Shown in pieces: positions 25,883-34,122 of a stretch of DNA of 64,000 bases. Where the stretch lies: positions 24,574 to 88,573 of the forward strand of contig DHHM01000016.1 in the NCBI GenBank assembly GCA_002403305.1, written 5' to 3'. Positions within the stretch are counted from its first letter, which is position 1. Each line of letters starts with the position of its first letter. This stretch comes from Bacteroidales bacterium UBA4772 (GTDB lineage: Bacteria > Bacteroidota > Bacteroidia > Bacteroidales > VadinHA17). Made by a program: the position numbers and the translations under genes. Below the pieces are notes generated by a model, which saw only the letters and a program-made list of their open reading frames with translations, made no database searches and was not told the origin of the DNA.

Positions 25883-26506
25883 TCAGCAGCCGCCTGACGG
25901 CTTCTTCTTTGCCTTGGCGCTCACGGGCGGCTTCACGGCCTTCACTGCCGGCACATCCGGCTCCGTGCTGACCACGCCTCCGCCACCCAGCGCCGCAGCT
26001 GCGCTCTTGCGGAAGTCGTACCTGGCAAACTCCTCGTTGGGACTAGTCTGCGAGGGCTCTTCCGGGGAGAGTATGTTACCAAACCAGTAGTTCAGTCCCC
26101 CTTCCAGCACAAGGTTGTTCTCATATCCCAGCTGCCTGGTAATCATCCATGCCTGGTTGGCATAGACCGAGCCGTTGGAATAAAACACATTCACATATGC
26201 ATTCTGGTTGAGGATGTCACTATACTCATCGGCAAGCAGGTTGCTAAGGGGTACGTTAATGGCCCCCGGCATGCTGTAGTCGTCAAACTCTTCCGGAGTG
26301 CGTACGTCAATAAGGCGCAGCGACGGGTCCTTCTGAACGAGCATGTCAGCCACCACATCAGGTGAGATGAACTGCACGCCGGCACCAGCTTCCTGCAGAA
26401 GCTCGTCGGCCGTGAGCTGAAAGTGCCTGATCCTGTCTGCCGGCACCGCGGCAAGGATTATCCCCAGCGGGATGATTATGAGTGCAAGTAATTTTAATGT
26501 TTTCAT
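25883..26506 (-). CDS. Exported rhodanese-fold protein with Ser in place of the catalytic Cys and a C-terminal Gly-Gly-Cys
   Basis: 207 residues: signal or anchor segment (LKLLALIIIPLGIILAA), then one rhodanese domain (about residues 46-145) with LRLIDVRTPEEFDDYSMPGAINVPL. The active-site loop reads NVFYSNGSVYANQAW, so residue 110, normally the persulfide-carrying cysteine, is serine. After the domain comes an Ala/Gly-, then Pro/Lys-rich tail ending KPSGGC. Cys207, the last residue, is the only cysteine in the protein. It is the last gene of the polysulfide-reductase-like operon. A sulfur-binding role via the terminal cysteine is inference; it could also be a structural relic. Confidence 0.85.
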   Translation of the reverse strand: MKTLKLLALIIIPLGIILAAVPADRIRHFQLTADELLQEAGAGVQFISPDVVADMLVQKDPSLRLIDVRTPEEFDDYSMPGAINVPLSNLLADEYSDILNQNAYVNVFYSNGSVYANQAWMITRQLGYENNLVLEGGLNYWFGNILSPEEPSQTSPNEEFARYDFRKSAAAALGGGGVVSTEPDVPAVKAVKPPVSAKAKKKPSGGC

Positions 26507-26665
26507 AACTGTCTCTTTTTGTTTTGTTCCTGATCCTTTTCTCCCTTTAACTTAACAACTGTCATTGAGAAATGTTTATTCTGCAAAAGGGATCTGTTTT
26601 ACCATCATTCAGAAAAAGCATAATCCGCGTAAGTGCATTTTTAATCGTTATGCTGTACTGGTTTT

Positions 26666-27256
26666 TCAGTACTCTTCCCTCGGAAATTTCTTCTCTGCCC
26701 ATTCAGCCACAACAAACATGCCAAGGGCGACAATGATGAGCAACAGCCCGAAAAGTCCGTCCTTCATCCCCAGTGCCTCGCTCAACTTCGGTTCCCCGAG
26801 ATAATTTGCGTAGTAGAGTTTCTCCCACCATCCGTAGGTAAAGGCGAAGCCATAAACGCCGATAAATAGTCCGACTACGAATACCATGGCGTCTATCTTC
26901 CCTATGGCAGCGCCGCAGAAGCTGGTGCCGGGGCAGAAGCCGCCCATGATAAAACCAGCTCCCATGATCACTCCGCCGATGATGGCAGAGGTGAGATATG
27001 TCGGATTGACATATACCAGGTCGAGGTCGATCCATCCGAAGAGGCTCATGAAGAGCAGCCCCAGCATACATGTGATGGCTCCGGTGAAGAAGACCTTGAG
27101 TACGACGGCGTCATAACCGTAGAAGATGCCGGCCAGCTTGCGGCTCGACGAGAAGCCGGAGCTCTCGAGTACCCAGCCGAAGGCTATGCCGATGAAGAAT
27201 GCAAGGAGAAAGTTGGTGTTCTCCGATATTATTTCGTATGGTGCTAGCGGTCCCAT
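26666..27256 (-). CDS. YeeE/YedE half-transporter (sulfur-compound uptake), second half
   Basis: 196-residue membrane protein of the YeeE/YedE (DUF395) family with about five to six helices. The motif GGFCPGTSFCGAAIGKIDAM carries the conserved cysteines thought to relay thiosulfate or sulfur through the channel; LESSGFSSSRKL near the N terminus is also typical. It pairs with the 178-residue gene 15 bp upstream, matching the two halves of full-length YeeE. In this operon it probably imports or exports a reduced sulfur species. The 159 bp after it contain no gene before the rhodanese-like one. Confidence 0.85.
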   Translation of the reverse strand: MGPLAPYEIISENTNFLLAFFIGIAFGWVLESSGFSSSRKLAGIFYGYDAVVLKVFFTGAITCMLGLLFMSLFGWIDLDLVYVNPTYLTSAIIGGVIMGAGFIMGGFCPGTSFCGAAIGKIDAMVFVVGLFIGVYGFAFTYGWWEKLYYANYLGEPKLSEALGMKDGLFGLLLIIVALGMFVVAEWAEKKFPREEY

Positions 27257-27271
27257 TGTTCTCTCCTTTCT

Positions 27272-27808
27272 TTAGATCCAGTTTCTCCTGAAGAAATATG
27301 CCAGTGCGAAGGCAGTGCCAAAGATGGCCATCATGGTTATGAAGCCTCCCATTGAGAGTACTGCCATGCCGCTCAGGGCAGAGCCGCTGGTGCAGCCACG
27401 GCCCAGCTGTGAGCCGAAGCCGAAGAGCACCCCTCCCATCAGTGCGAATACCAGCCTGCGCCGGGAGGTTATTTTTGGCGAATGCTCAACTTTAAGCTTG
27501 AGACGGCCGGCTATGGCGCCGGACAGGAATCCGCCAACAATCACACCGAGCATTTCAAAGACAAGCCACGACTTCATCGGGCTGCCGCTGTGCGATTCGG
27601 CATAGTCGGCCATGAAGGGCATTGTGTTGATGGCATCCTTATCAACCGCCTCTATGGTTGTTACAACCACACTCTTAACGGCGCCGCTGGCCCCCAGACC
27701 ACGTCCCGAGATGAAGTTGGCGGCAAGTAGTACGAGGCCCAGAAGGACACCTCCCACGTAGGGGTTGAGGTACCGTCTGCCTCTCTCTTCTGTTTTACTG
27801 TTGCTCAT
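27272..27808 (-). CDS. YeeE/YedE half-transporter (sulfur-compound uptake), first half
   Basis: 178-residue membrane protein with about four to five helices. It has the first-half YeeE motif GSQLGRGCTSGSALSGMAVLSMGG with its conserved cysteine and starts with LNPYVGGVLLGLVLLAANFISGRGLGAS, typical of the family. A periplasmic insert (residues about 50-75) precedes the third helix. Two half-proteins in tandem are expected to assemble into one transporter. The gene lies 24 bp after the NrfD-like gene and 15 bp before the second half, in one operon. Confidence 0.85.
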   Translation of the reverse strand: MSNSKTEERGRRYLNPYVGGVLLGLVLLAANFISGRGLGASGAVKSVVVTTIEAVDKDAINTMPFMADYAESHSGSPMKSWLVFEMLGVIVGGFLSGAIAGRLKLKVEHSPKITSRRRLVFALMGGVLFGFGSQLGRGCTSGSALSGMAVLSMGGFITMMAIFGTAFALAYFFRRNWI

Positions 27809-27832
27809 AATATTGTCAGTTTTATTGTTTTA

Positions 27833-28774
27833 TCAGTATAGCCAACGGCTTACCTGGCCGGCGAAGACAAAGACAAAGCGGAAGGCAAAGCTGCCCATTA
27901 GTACCAGCACGCCGGGTATGAGTGCAGGTATATGCCTGCCTCCCAGCTCCATCAGGTCGAGCACTCCGGGAATGATGATCCCGAGTATCACCACAAAGAT
28001 CCAGAACACCATTGTGTAGGGTCCTCCCAGGAACAGTCCCGCAGCCTCTATCTGCACCTGGGTGCTGGCCAGGAAGCCCATGAACATGTGTACAATAAGA
28101 AACAGCTCCGTACCCAGGATTATGAGGTCTATCTTTGTGAAGAGGAGTCTCTCCTCCCTGTTCTTCGAGGAGAGCACTATCGCTGCAGCCCCTGCCGAGA
28201 GTCCTGACGCCAGGAAGAGCGGCCCGAGCACCGAGGTGTTCCACAGCGGCCTGGCATTGAATGCTGACAGCAGAATACCCGTGTAAACCCCGGTGATGAT
28301 GGCAAAGATCAGCATCACCCATGCCAGTGGCTTCTTGTACCTGTTGAAGAATGCCTCCAGATCTTTGAGCCACCTGTATTTCCAGTCCCATTTCGGAAAA
28401 AACTCCCTGATATGCAGTGCACACCAGATGAAGGAGGCGATGGTGATGACCAGCAGAGTCCAGGCTCCCCATGACATGGGCGACTCAAGCCTGATGGTCG
28501 TATAGAGCTGCCAGAAGAAGGCCTTGTGGTTCAGGTCATAAAAGAGTGCTGCCAGTCCTAACACCAGTGCTATCGGTGCAATGAAGGGCACCCTGCGCAC
28601 TGCTGTGCGGTACTGCTCCTCCTTGCCCATCAGATAGTAGAGTGCGGCAAAGAAGAGCACCCCTGCCGCCAGTCCTCCGAGAAAGAGGTATAGGGGTATC
28701 GGCCAATGCCAGATATGCAGTTGCGGGTCAACCATCAGGTTCTCTCTTCCGCTGATAATCAGTTCTTCGTTCAT
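27833..28774 (-). CDS. NrfD/PsrC-family quinone-interacting membrane subunit
   Basis: 313-residue integral membrane protein with about eight helices. It has the NrfD/PsrC signature near the N terminus (HWPIPLYLFLGGLAAGVLFF) and the following RRVPFIAPIALVLGLAALFYDLNHK. In polysulfide and thiosulfate reductases this subunit exchanges electrons with menaquinone and anchors the catalytic pair at the periplasmic face. It starts 7 bp after the ferredoxin subunit ends, which supports one complex. Direction (reduction or oxidation) cannot be fixed from sequence. Confidence 0.88.
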   Translation of the reverse strand: MNEELIISGRENLMVDPQLHIWHWPIPLYLFLGGLAAGVLFFAALYYLMGKEEQYRTAVRRVPFIAPIALVLGLAALFYDLNHKAFFWQLYTTIRLESPMSWGAWTLLVITIASFIWCALHIREFFPKWDWKYRWLKDLEAFFNRYKKPLAWVMLIFAIITGVYTGILLSAFNARPLWNTSVLGPLFLASGLSAGAAAIVLSSKNREERLLFTKIDLIILGTELFLIVHMFMGFLASTQVQIEAAGLFLGGPYTMVFWIFVVILGIIIPGVLDLMELGGRHIPALIPGVLVLMGSFAFRFVFVFAGQVSRWLY

Positions 28775-28781
28775 CGTCTGC

Positions 28782-29315
28782 TCAGATCAGGAAATACAAT
28801 TGCGGTTTGGTTCCGGCTTCGGGTATCAGTGTCTTGTACTTGCGCTTCTTCAGCACCACGCTCACGTCACTATTGGGATCGTCAAGATCACCGAAGTACA
28901 TGCATTTGGTTGGGCACACCGCCACGCATGCCGGTTTCATGCCCTCTCTTACGCGGTGGATGCAGAAGGTGCATTTGTCAACATATCCCTTTGGATGGGG
29001 ATAGCGTGCGTCATAGGGGCATGAGGCTATGCAGGCGCCGCAGCCTATGCACCTGTTGGGTTTTACCAGCACCACGCCGCCCTCGACGATATGACTTGCG
29101 CCAGTAGGACAGCATCTGACACATGGGGCATTGTCACAGTGGTTGCACCTCTCTGACCTTAGCTCTATCTCAAGCTGAGGATAGGTGCCGTCGATCACCT
29201 CCACCACCCAGTCGCGGCAGAAGCCTATGGGAACATTATTCTCCGTCTGGCATGCAACGACACAGTCGCTGCAGCCGACACACTTCCTGCTATCAACTGC
29301 CATTGCGTATCTCAT
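28782..29315 (-). CDS. Four-cluster [4Fe-4S] ferredoxin subunit (PsrB/PhsB-like)
   Basis: 177-residue iron-sulfur protein with four cysteine motifs for [4Fe-4S] clusters: CVGCSDCVVACQTE, CNHCDNAPCVRCCP, CIGCGACIASCP and the split CTFC...CVAVCP. This is the DMSO reductase-family electron-transfer subunit that wires the molybdopterin subunit to the NrfD-like membrane protein. It overlaps the catalytic gene by 4 bp (ATGA), giving translational coupling. No Tat signal, so it would be co-exported with its partner. Confidence 0.92.
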   Translation of the reverse strand: MRYAMAVDSRKCVGCSDCVVACQTENNVPIGFCRDWVVEVIDGTYPQLEIELRSERCNHCDNAPCVRCCPTGASHIVEGGVVLVKPNRCIGCGACIASCPYDARYPHPKGYVDKCTFCIHRVREGMKPACVAVCPTKCMYFGDLDDPNSDVSVVLKKRKYKTLIPEAGTKPQLYFLI

Positions 29316-31549
29316 GATGCCACCTCCTCTGCGTTAAGGTCAGTAATGAAGGTCACGAAGTTGCCACGCATGCCTGTCCCGCCCATGATCGGGTCGACGA
29401 GTACCTTTGTTATCAGGTTGGTGTCGCTGGCTCCCTTGCCGTAACATCGCCGCAGCTTCTTCTGGTCGTGGCCGAAGCCGTGAACCATGTATACGGAGTC
29501 CCAGCGTATTCGCTCCGTCACCCTCACCTTTATCGGGAACTCCGACCGCTTGCCGTCCTGGTTCATCAGATGGACATACTGTCCGGTGCTCAGGCCCCAC
29601 TCTTTTGCCACACGAGGGTTGACCCACACGCTGTTCTCCTCCATCAGGTCGGTAAGGTTGGGATTGTTGGCAGTGCGGCTGAAGGTGTGCATCGGGGCCC
29701 TACCGTAGTTAAGGCGGTAGTAACCTTCCGGCGGTTCCTCGTGCATGGTATATTTTGGCAGCGGGTCATAGCCTGCCTCTTCCAGCGCCAGGGAGTAGAG
29801 CTCTATCCTGCCGGTTCCGGTATAGAACTCAACATCCTCGTCAGGTGCGAAATAGAGGTCATCATAAGGTCGGTCGAATGTTTTCACACCTATCTTCTTC
29901 ATCTCCTCGAGGCTGCTCCCCACCTGTTTCAGCTGCCAGTCGAGCTGTTCTTCCATTGTCTCAAACGGGAAGTATTCAATCAAACCCAGCCTCTTTGCCA
30001 GCTCCCTGGCCATCCAGAATGCCGGTTTGGTGTTGTACATCGGCTCTGCCGCCGGGGCCCTGAGGGCTATCTGCGGTTTGCGGTGCGGCCCCACACGCAG
30101 GTCATCGTATCTCTCCAGGTAGGTGCATTCGGGCAGTACTACGTCAGCCCAGCCCGTTATCTCCATGGGCATGGTGTCAATGACCACCAGGAGCTGCAGC
30201 GCCTGGATGGCAGCAATGGTGTTGGCCTGGTTGGGCAGTGTCTCTATCAGGTTGGTGCCGTTGACGATCCACCCCTGGAACTGGCAGTGACGGCTGGGGT
30301 CCGGAATGGTGGCATCGCACAGGCCGTTGGCCAGAACGGTGTCAGCCATTTTATAGAGGTCGGGAAACTCCGTGCGCCATGATCTCTTTGGTGTCGGGTA
30401 AGCAGGATGAGGGGGCTCGGGCAGCTCGAAAACCTCCGGGCGGAAGAAGCCTCCCCTGCGGCCCCACGAGCCAAGCAGGGCATTCAGGATTGCTACAGCA
30501 CGAATCCGTTGTGTGTCATCACCGTACCATGTCACGTGGCGTCCTGGGTGAACGATCACTGCCGGGGCGGCATTGGCCATCTCACGCGCTGTTTCGCGTA
30601 TGACGGTGGGATCAATTGTGGTGATACCGTAGGCCCATTCCGGTGTCATGTTCTTCACATGTTCCTTCAGATATTCAAAGCCGTAGGTGTATTTCTCAAC
30701 GTAGGGCTTATCATAAAGCTCTTCGGTAATTATGACATTGATCCATGCCAGCAGCAGCGCCAGGTCGGTGGCAGGTTTTATCGGCAGCCAGTATTTTGAC
30801 TTGCCTGCCGCTGTTGAATAACGGGGATCAACAGTAATGATGGTGGCTCCCTTGTCTATCGCATCCGACATCTCCTGCACCTGGCCGTTGTGCATGTTCT
30901 CACCTATGTGGCTGCCTATAAGCACCAGGCAGCTGGTGTCGCGTATGTCGGTTCTCTCAGGGCTTTCGATGGTCTCTCCGAAGGTAGCCTGGAAGGCCAC
31001 CTCGCGTGGTCCGCGGCACTGTGCGTAGGAGGGTGCTGCCACGTGCGGTGAGCCCAGGGCGCGAAGCAGCGTCGAAAAGTATTTGCCGCCCGAGCCGTGG
31101 GTGAAGAGTGCCAGGCACTCTGGACCGTGTTCTGCGGATATGACCCTGATCTTTTCTGCTATATAGTCAAAGGCCTCCTCCCATGTAGCTTCGCGAAAGC
31201 TCTGCCTGCCGCGCTCCTCGGTGCGTATCAGAGGCGTGCGGAGACGGTCCTCGTCATAGTACATTCCCACACCTCCCGTGCCGCGCGGACAGAACCGGCC
31301 GTTGCAGTTCATATCTTCATTGTTGCCGATAATCTTCTGTATTGTCCCTTTTTCATCCTTGTAGACCCACCCTGCACACTTCCAGAAGCAGACCTCGCAG
31401 TATGTGGGTGTACGGCCGGTGAGTGCAGCCACGGTGGCCTTCTGTCCGTCAGTGAGAGCTGAACCAAAGAGCCTGACACCTGCCGCGCCTGCAGCTACCG
31501 CGCCTGCACCCATTGCCGAGATCCTGATGAATTGCCTGCGTGTTGCCAT
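29312..31549 (-). CDS. Molybdopterin oxidoreductase catalytic subunit (PsrA/PhsA-like polysulfide/thiosulfate reductase)
   Basis: 745-residue DMSO-reductase-family enzyme. It begins with a twin-arginine signal (TRRQFIRI, then an Ala/Gly-rich helix). The [4Fe-4S] motif is Cys51-x2-Cys54-x3-Cys58 and Cys87 in CEVCFWKCAG and NGRFCPRG. The likely Mo ligand is Cys179 in PSYAQCRGPREVA, as in PsrA/PhsA. C-terminal molydop-binding domain: SVWVNPRVAKEWGLSTGQYV. With the ferredoxin, NrfD, two YeeE/YedE halves and rhodanese-like genes downstream, reduction of polysulfide or thiosulfate with menaquinol is the best guess; arsenate- or tetrathionate-type substrates are not excluded. Confidence 0.85.
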   Translation of the reverse strand: MATRRQFIRISAMGAGAVAAGAAGVRLFGSALTDGQKATVAALTGRTPTYCEVCFWKCAGWVYKDEKGTIQKIIGNNEDMNCNGRFCPRGTGGVGMYYDEDRLRTPLIRTEERGRQSFREATWEEAFDYIAEKIRVISAEHGPECLALFTHGSGGKYFSTLLRALGSPHVAAPSYAQCRGPREVAFQATFGETIESPERTDIRDTSCLVLIGSHIGENMHNGQVQEMSDAIDKGATIITVDPRYSTAAGKSKYWLPIKPATDLALLLAWINVIITEELYDKPYVEKYTYGFEYLKEHVKNMTPEWAYGITTIDPTVIRETAREMANAAPAVIVHPGRHVTWYGDDTQRIRAVAILNALLGSWGRRGGFFRPEVFELPEPPHPAYPTPKRSWRTEFPDLYKMADTVLANGLCDATIPDPSRHCQFQGWIVNGTNLIETLPNQANTIAAIQALQLLVVIDTMPMEITGWADVVLPECTYLERYDDLRVGPHRKPQIALRAPAAEPMYNTKPAFWMARELAKRLGLIEYFPFETMEEQLDWQLKQVGSSLEEMKKIGVKTFDRPYDDLYFAPDEDVEFYTGTGRIELYSLALEEAGYDPLPKYTMHEEPPEGYYRLNYGRAPMHTFSRTANNPNLTDLMEENSVWVNPRVAKEWGLSTGQYVHLMNQDGKRSEFPIKVRVTERIRWDSVYMVHGFGHDQKKLRRCYGKGASDTNLITKVLVDPIMGGTGMRGNFVTFITDLNAEEVAS

Positions 31550-31575
31550 CTGTATTAATGTTTTTAATTAGACTT

Positions 31576-31592
31576 CATCCCGGTCCGGGATG
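31576..31592. promoter_or_regulatory. 17-bp perfect palindrome in the leader of the sulfur operon
   Basis: CATCCCGG-T-CCGGGATG lies 27 bp upstream of the psrA-like ATG. A degenerate -7 box (TACTTTG on the minus strand, 31605-31611) would place transcription start near 31598, so the palindrome sits at about +6 to +22. It could be a repressor operator or a small leader hairpin. The assignment is inferred. Confidence 0.4.
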
Positions 31593-31632
31593 GTTTATGC
31601 CTGTCAAAGTATGACAATGAACGAAAGTACTG

Positions 31633-31691
31633 TTTTTAGATTAACAGGACCAATAAAATGATTTATATAATAGTCCAGGATAATCTAAAAA
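31633..31691 (-). terminator. Possible hairpin terminator after ettA
   Basis: TTTTTAGATTA (31633-31643) and TAATCTAAAAA (31681-31691) are an 11-bp inverted repeat separated by 37 bp, beginning right after the ettA stop. The stem is AT-rich and the loop long, so the call is tentative. Confidence 0.35.
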
Positions 31692-31693
31692 AA

Positions 31694-33376
31694 TCAGGAG
31701 AGCCTCTTGTACCTGAACCTTACCGGTCCGGTACCGGCAGTCCGTTTCCGGTAGTTTTCATCATACTCCGAAAAACTGCCTTCGAACCATACTACCCTGG
31801 CTTCTCCCTCAAAGGCAATAATATGTGTTGCCACGCGGTCGAGGAACCAGCGGTCATGCGAGATGATCACGGCACATCCGGCGAAGTTCTCCAGTCCCTC
31901 TTCCAGTGCACGCAGAGTGTTGACATCGATGTCGTTTGTCGGCTCGTCTAGCAGAAGTACGTTGGCACCGCTTTTCAGTGTCAGGGCCAGGTGCAGCCTG
32001 TTGCGCTCGCCGCCGGAGAGCGCGCCGCATTTCTTCTCCTGGTCGGCGCCGGTGAAATTGAACCGTGCGGCATAGGCGCGGGCGTTTACCGGTCTGTTGC
32101 CCACTATCACCTCGTCAACGCCTCCGGAGATAACCTCATACACGCTCCTGGCCGGATCGATGTCGGCGTGCGACTGATCGACATATCCCAGCACAACTGT
32201 ATCGCCCACCTCAAAGGTGCCGCTGTCGACACTCTCCTGTCCCATGATCATACGGAAGAGGGTGGTCTTGCCGGCACCGTTGGGGCCTATGACGCCCACA
32301 ATACCGTTGGGTGGAAGGTTAAACTCCAGCTCTTCGAACAGCACCTTGTCTTCGAAAGCCTTGGATACACCCCGGGCCTTTATCACCTTGTCGCCCAGCC
32401 TGGGGCCGTTGGGGATGAAGATCTCAAGCTTCTCCTCCTTCTGTTTCACGTCCTGGTTGAGAAGGTTCTCGTAGGCGCTGAGCCTGGCTTTGGATTTGGC
32501 ACGTCGTGCTTTGGGAGACATGCGCACCCATTCCAGCTCACGCTCGAGGGTCTTGCGGCGTTTGACGTTGCCCTTTTCTTCAAGAGCAAGTCTCCCGGCT
32601 TTCTGTTCAAGCCATGAGCTGTAGTTACCCTTCCAGGGTATCCCCTCACCTCGGTCGAGCTCCAGTATCCATCCTGCCACATTGTCAAGAAAATACCTGT
32701 CGTGAGTGATGCATATCACCGTACCGGCATACTGTTTCAGGTGTGTCTCAAGCCACTGTACGCTCTCGGCATCAAGGTGGTTGGTGGGCTCATCAAGCAG
32801 GAGGATGTCGGGTTCCAGCAGCAGCAGCCGGCACAGCGCCACACGGCGTCGTTCGCCGCCGGATAGGATGTTTACGGGTGTAGAAGGATCAGGACAGTTG
32901 AGTGCGTCCATTGCGCGCTCAAGACGATGTTCAAGGTTCCACCCGTCGAGCGTCTCTATCTGCTCCTGCAGCTCAGCCTGCCGGGCGATAAGCCTGTCCA
33001 TCGCTGCCGGATTCTCATAGACCTGCGGATCTTCAAAACGGCTGTTTATCTCCTCATACTCCTTAAGCACCGCCACGGTGCCGGCAGCACCCTCTTCTAC
33101 TATCTCGCGCACGGTGCGACTCTCATCCATCAGCGGGTCCTGCGACAGGTGTCCCACACTGTACCCGGGGGAGAAGACCACTTCTCCCTGGTACTCCTTT
33201 TCAATGCCGGCGATAATCTTCAGCAGTGTCGATTTTCCCGAGCCGTTGAGACCTATGATGCCGATCTTGGCTCCCAGAAAAAAGGAGAGGGATATATCTT
33301 TAAGTACCTGTTTATGGGGAGGGTAGCTCTTGCTCACCCTGTACATCGAAAAAATGATCTTCCTGTCGTCGGCCAT
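31694..33376 (-). CDS. ettA: ABC-F ATPase, energy-dependent translational throttle protein EttA
   Basis: 560 residues from ATG 33374-33376; the start eight codons upstream is not favoured. Two ABC domains without membrane segments: Walker A GLNGSGKSTLLKII and GPNGAGKTTLFRMI, signatures LSGGERRRVALCRLLL and LSGGERNRLHLAL, Walker B LLLDEPTNHLD and LLLDEPTNDID. The P-site tRNA-interaction linker (EWVRMSPKARRAKSKARLSAYENLL) between them identifies EttA. It binds the ribosomal E site and gates entry into elongation according to the ADP/ATP ratio. Monocistronic, with a -7 box at 33398-33405. Confidence 0.93.
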   Translation of the reverse strand: MADDRKIIFSMYRVSKSYPPHKQVLKDISLSFFLGAKIGIIGLNGSGKSTLLKIIAGIEKEYQGEVVFSPGYSVGHLSQDPLMDESRTVREIVEEGAAGTVAVLKEYEEINSRFEDPQVYENPAAMDRLIARQAELQEQIETLDGWNLEHRLERAMDALNCPDPSTPVNILSGGERRRVALCRLLLLEPDILLLDEPTNHLDAESVQWLETHLKQYAGTVICITHDRYFLDNVAGWILELDRGEGIPWKGNYSSWLEQKAGRLALEEKGNVKRRKTLERELEWVRMSPKARRAKSKARLSAYENLLNQDVKQKEEKLEIFIPNGPRLGDKVIKARGVSKAFEDKVLFEELEFNLPPNGIVGVIGPNGAGKTTLFRMIMGQESVDSGTFEVGDTVVLGYVDQSHADIDPARSVYEVISGGVDEVIVGNRPVNARAYAARFNFTGADQEKKCGALSGGERNRLHLALTLKSGANVLLLDEPTNDIDVNTLRALEEGLENFAGCAVIISHDRWFLDRVATHIIAFEGEARVVWFEGSFSEYDENYRKRTAGTGPVRFRYKRLS

Positions 33377-33397
33377 AACATTGGTGGTTACCAACGA

Positions 33398-33405
33398 CAA
33401 AAATA
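33398..33405 (-). promoter_or_regulatory. -7 promoter element of ettA
   Basis: TATTTTTG on the minus strand, 21 bp before the chosen ettA ATG, fits TAnnTTTG. This also argues against the upstream alternative start at 33400, which the box overlaps. Confidence 0.35.
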
Positions 33406-33491
33406 ATCATTTTGACTGCAGCAGTGACGGGCTTATTCTTATTGTACGACGGGAAACCTCCGGCAGTCCTGACGGGCTTTTAAAAATTTGC

Positions 33492-33597
33492 CACGGGTGG
33501 CTTCGGGGAGAAATGAAGGGCCTTCACCTATTGTGTCACGGGTGGCTTCGGGGAGAAATGAAGGGCCTTCACCTATTGCGTCACGGGCGACTTCGGG
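33492..33597. repeat. 45-bp tandem repeat (2 full copies and 16 bp) that duplicates the end of the neighbouring gene
   Basis: Copies at 33492-33536 and 33537-33581 differ by one base; 33582-33597 is a diverged third start. The unit is exactly 15 codons long. On the minus strand each copy carries codons for Ser-Pro-Lys-Pro-Pro-Val, the first full copy also Thr-Gln-stop, so the last codons and stop of the four-TM gene have been duplicated downstream in frame. Confidence 0.9.
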
Positions 33598-34007
33598 CAA
33601 CCCTTGTCGAAGAGCGAGACTGTCTCGGTCTGGACCAGAGCCCAGATGATATATACCCCCTTAAGCGTTCCGATAGGAATGTTAAGAAGTCCCAGTGCAG
33701 CCATGATAAGGGTGAGTATCCTTGCCCAGGGCTTGCATGAGAGCAACCCTATACCCCCGGCAATCATTGCACCTCCGATGAGAAGGAACAGGACAATCAT
33801 AGGGGTGCCGACAAGACCCAGTACCTTGATGGCGGTAGGATCGTCAACAAACTGATCAACAAAGCCAAAGGCAAACGCTATGGCCAGGGCAGCTATCACA
33901 TTCAGTGATCCGAATACTATCTGGAGTATGGCAGCAACGCTGACATGTTTCTTCATCCGGTTCTCTTCTACGGTTACCTGCGGCTGTGAGACGGTGTTCT
34001 CTTCCAT
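33573..34007 (-). CDS. Small four-TM membrane protein of unknown function
   Basis: 144-residue protein with a polar N terminus (MEENTVSQPQVTVEENRMKKH) and four hydrophobic segments at about residues 22-50, 60-85, 88-110 and 112-128. The ending is DKGCPKSPVTQ. The pattern resembles generic DUF-type small membrane proteins of Bacteroidota, but I recognise no named family. Its last eight codons, with the stop, lie inside a 45-bp tandem repeat, so a stop-codon readthrough would add 15-residue units. It stands alone between ettA and the repeat-led lipoprotein. Confidence 0.65.
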   Translation of the reverse strand: MEENTVSQPQVTVEENRMKKHVSVAAILQIVFGSLNVIAALAIAFAFGFVDQFVDDPTAIKVLGLVGTPMIVLFLLIGGAMIAGGIGLLSCKPWARILTLIMAALGLLNIPIGTLKGVYIIWALVQTETVSLFDKGCPKSPVTQ

Positions 34008-34096
34008 GATACAAAAGTTTTAATGTTCGAATGTTCTACAGAATAATGACACTAATTTATGAAAAATGCTGCACAGGGTATGTAACACTATTTTTT

Positions 34097-34104
34097 TAAT
34101 TTTG
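34097..34104 (+). promoter_or_regulatory. -7 promoter element upstream of the 95-bp repeats
   Basis: TAATTTTG fits TAnnTTTG. If used, transcription would start near 34111 and the two 95-bp repeats would form a leader of about 200 nt in front of the small lipoprotein gene. Confidence 0.35.
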
Positions 34105-34122
34105 CCGTTATCTGATGAAAGT

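Noticed and set aside
29468..30382. 304-codon open frame on the plus strand opposite the molybdopterin subunit
   Set aside because: It is antisense to a gene with clear cofactor motifs, has no family resemblance and is a by-product of codon bias.
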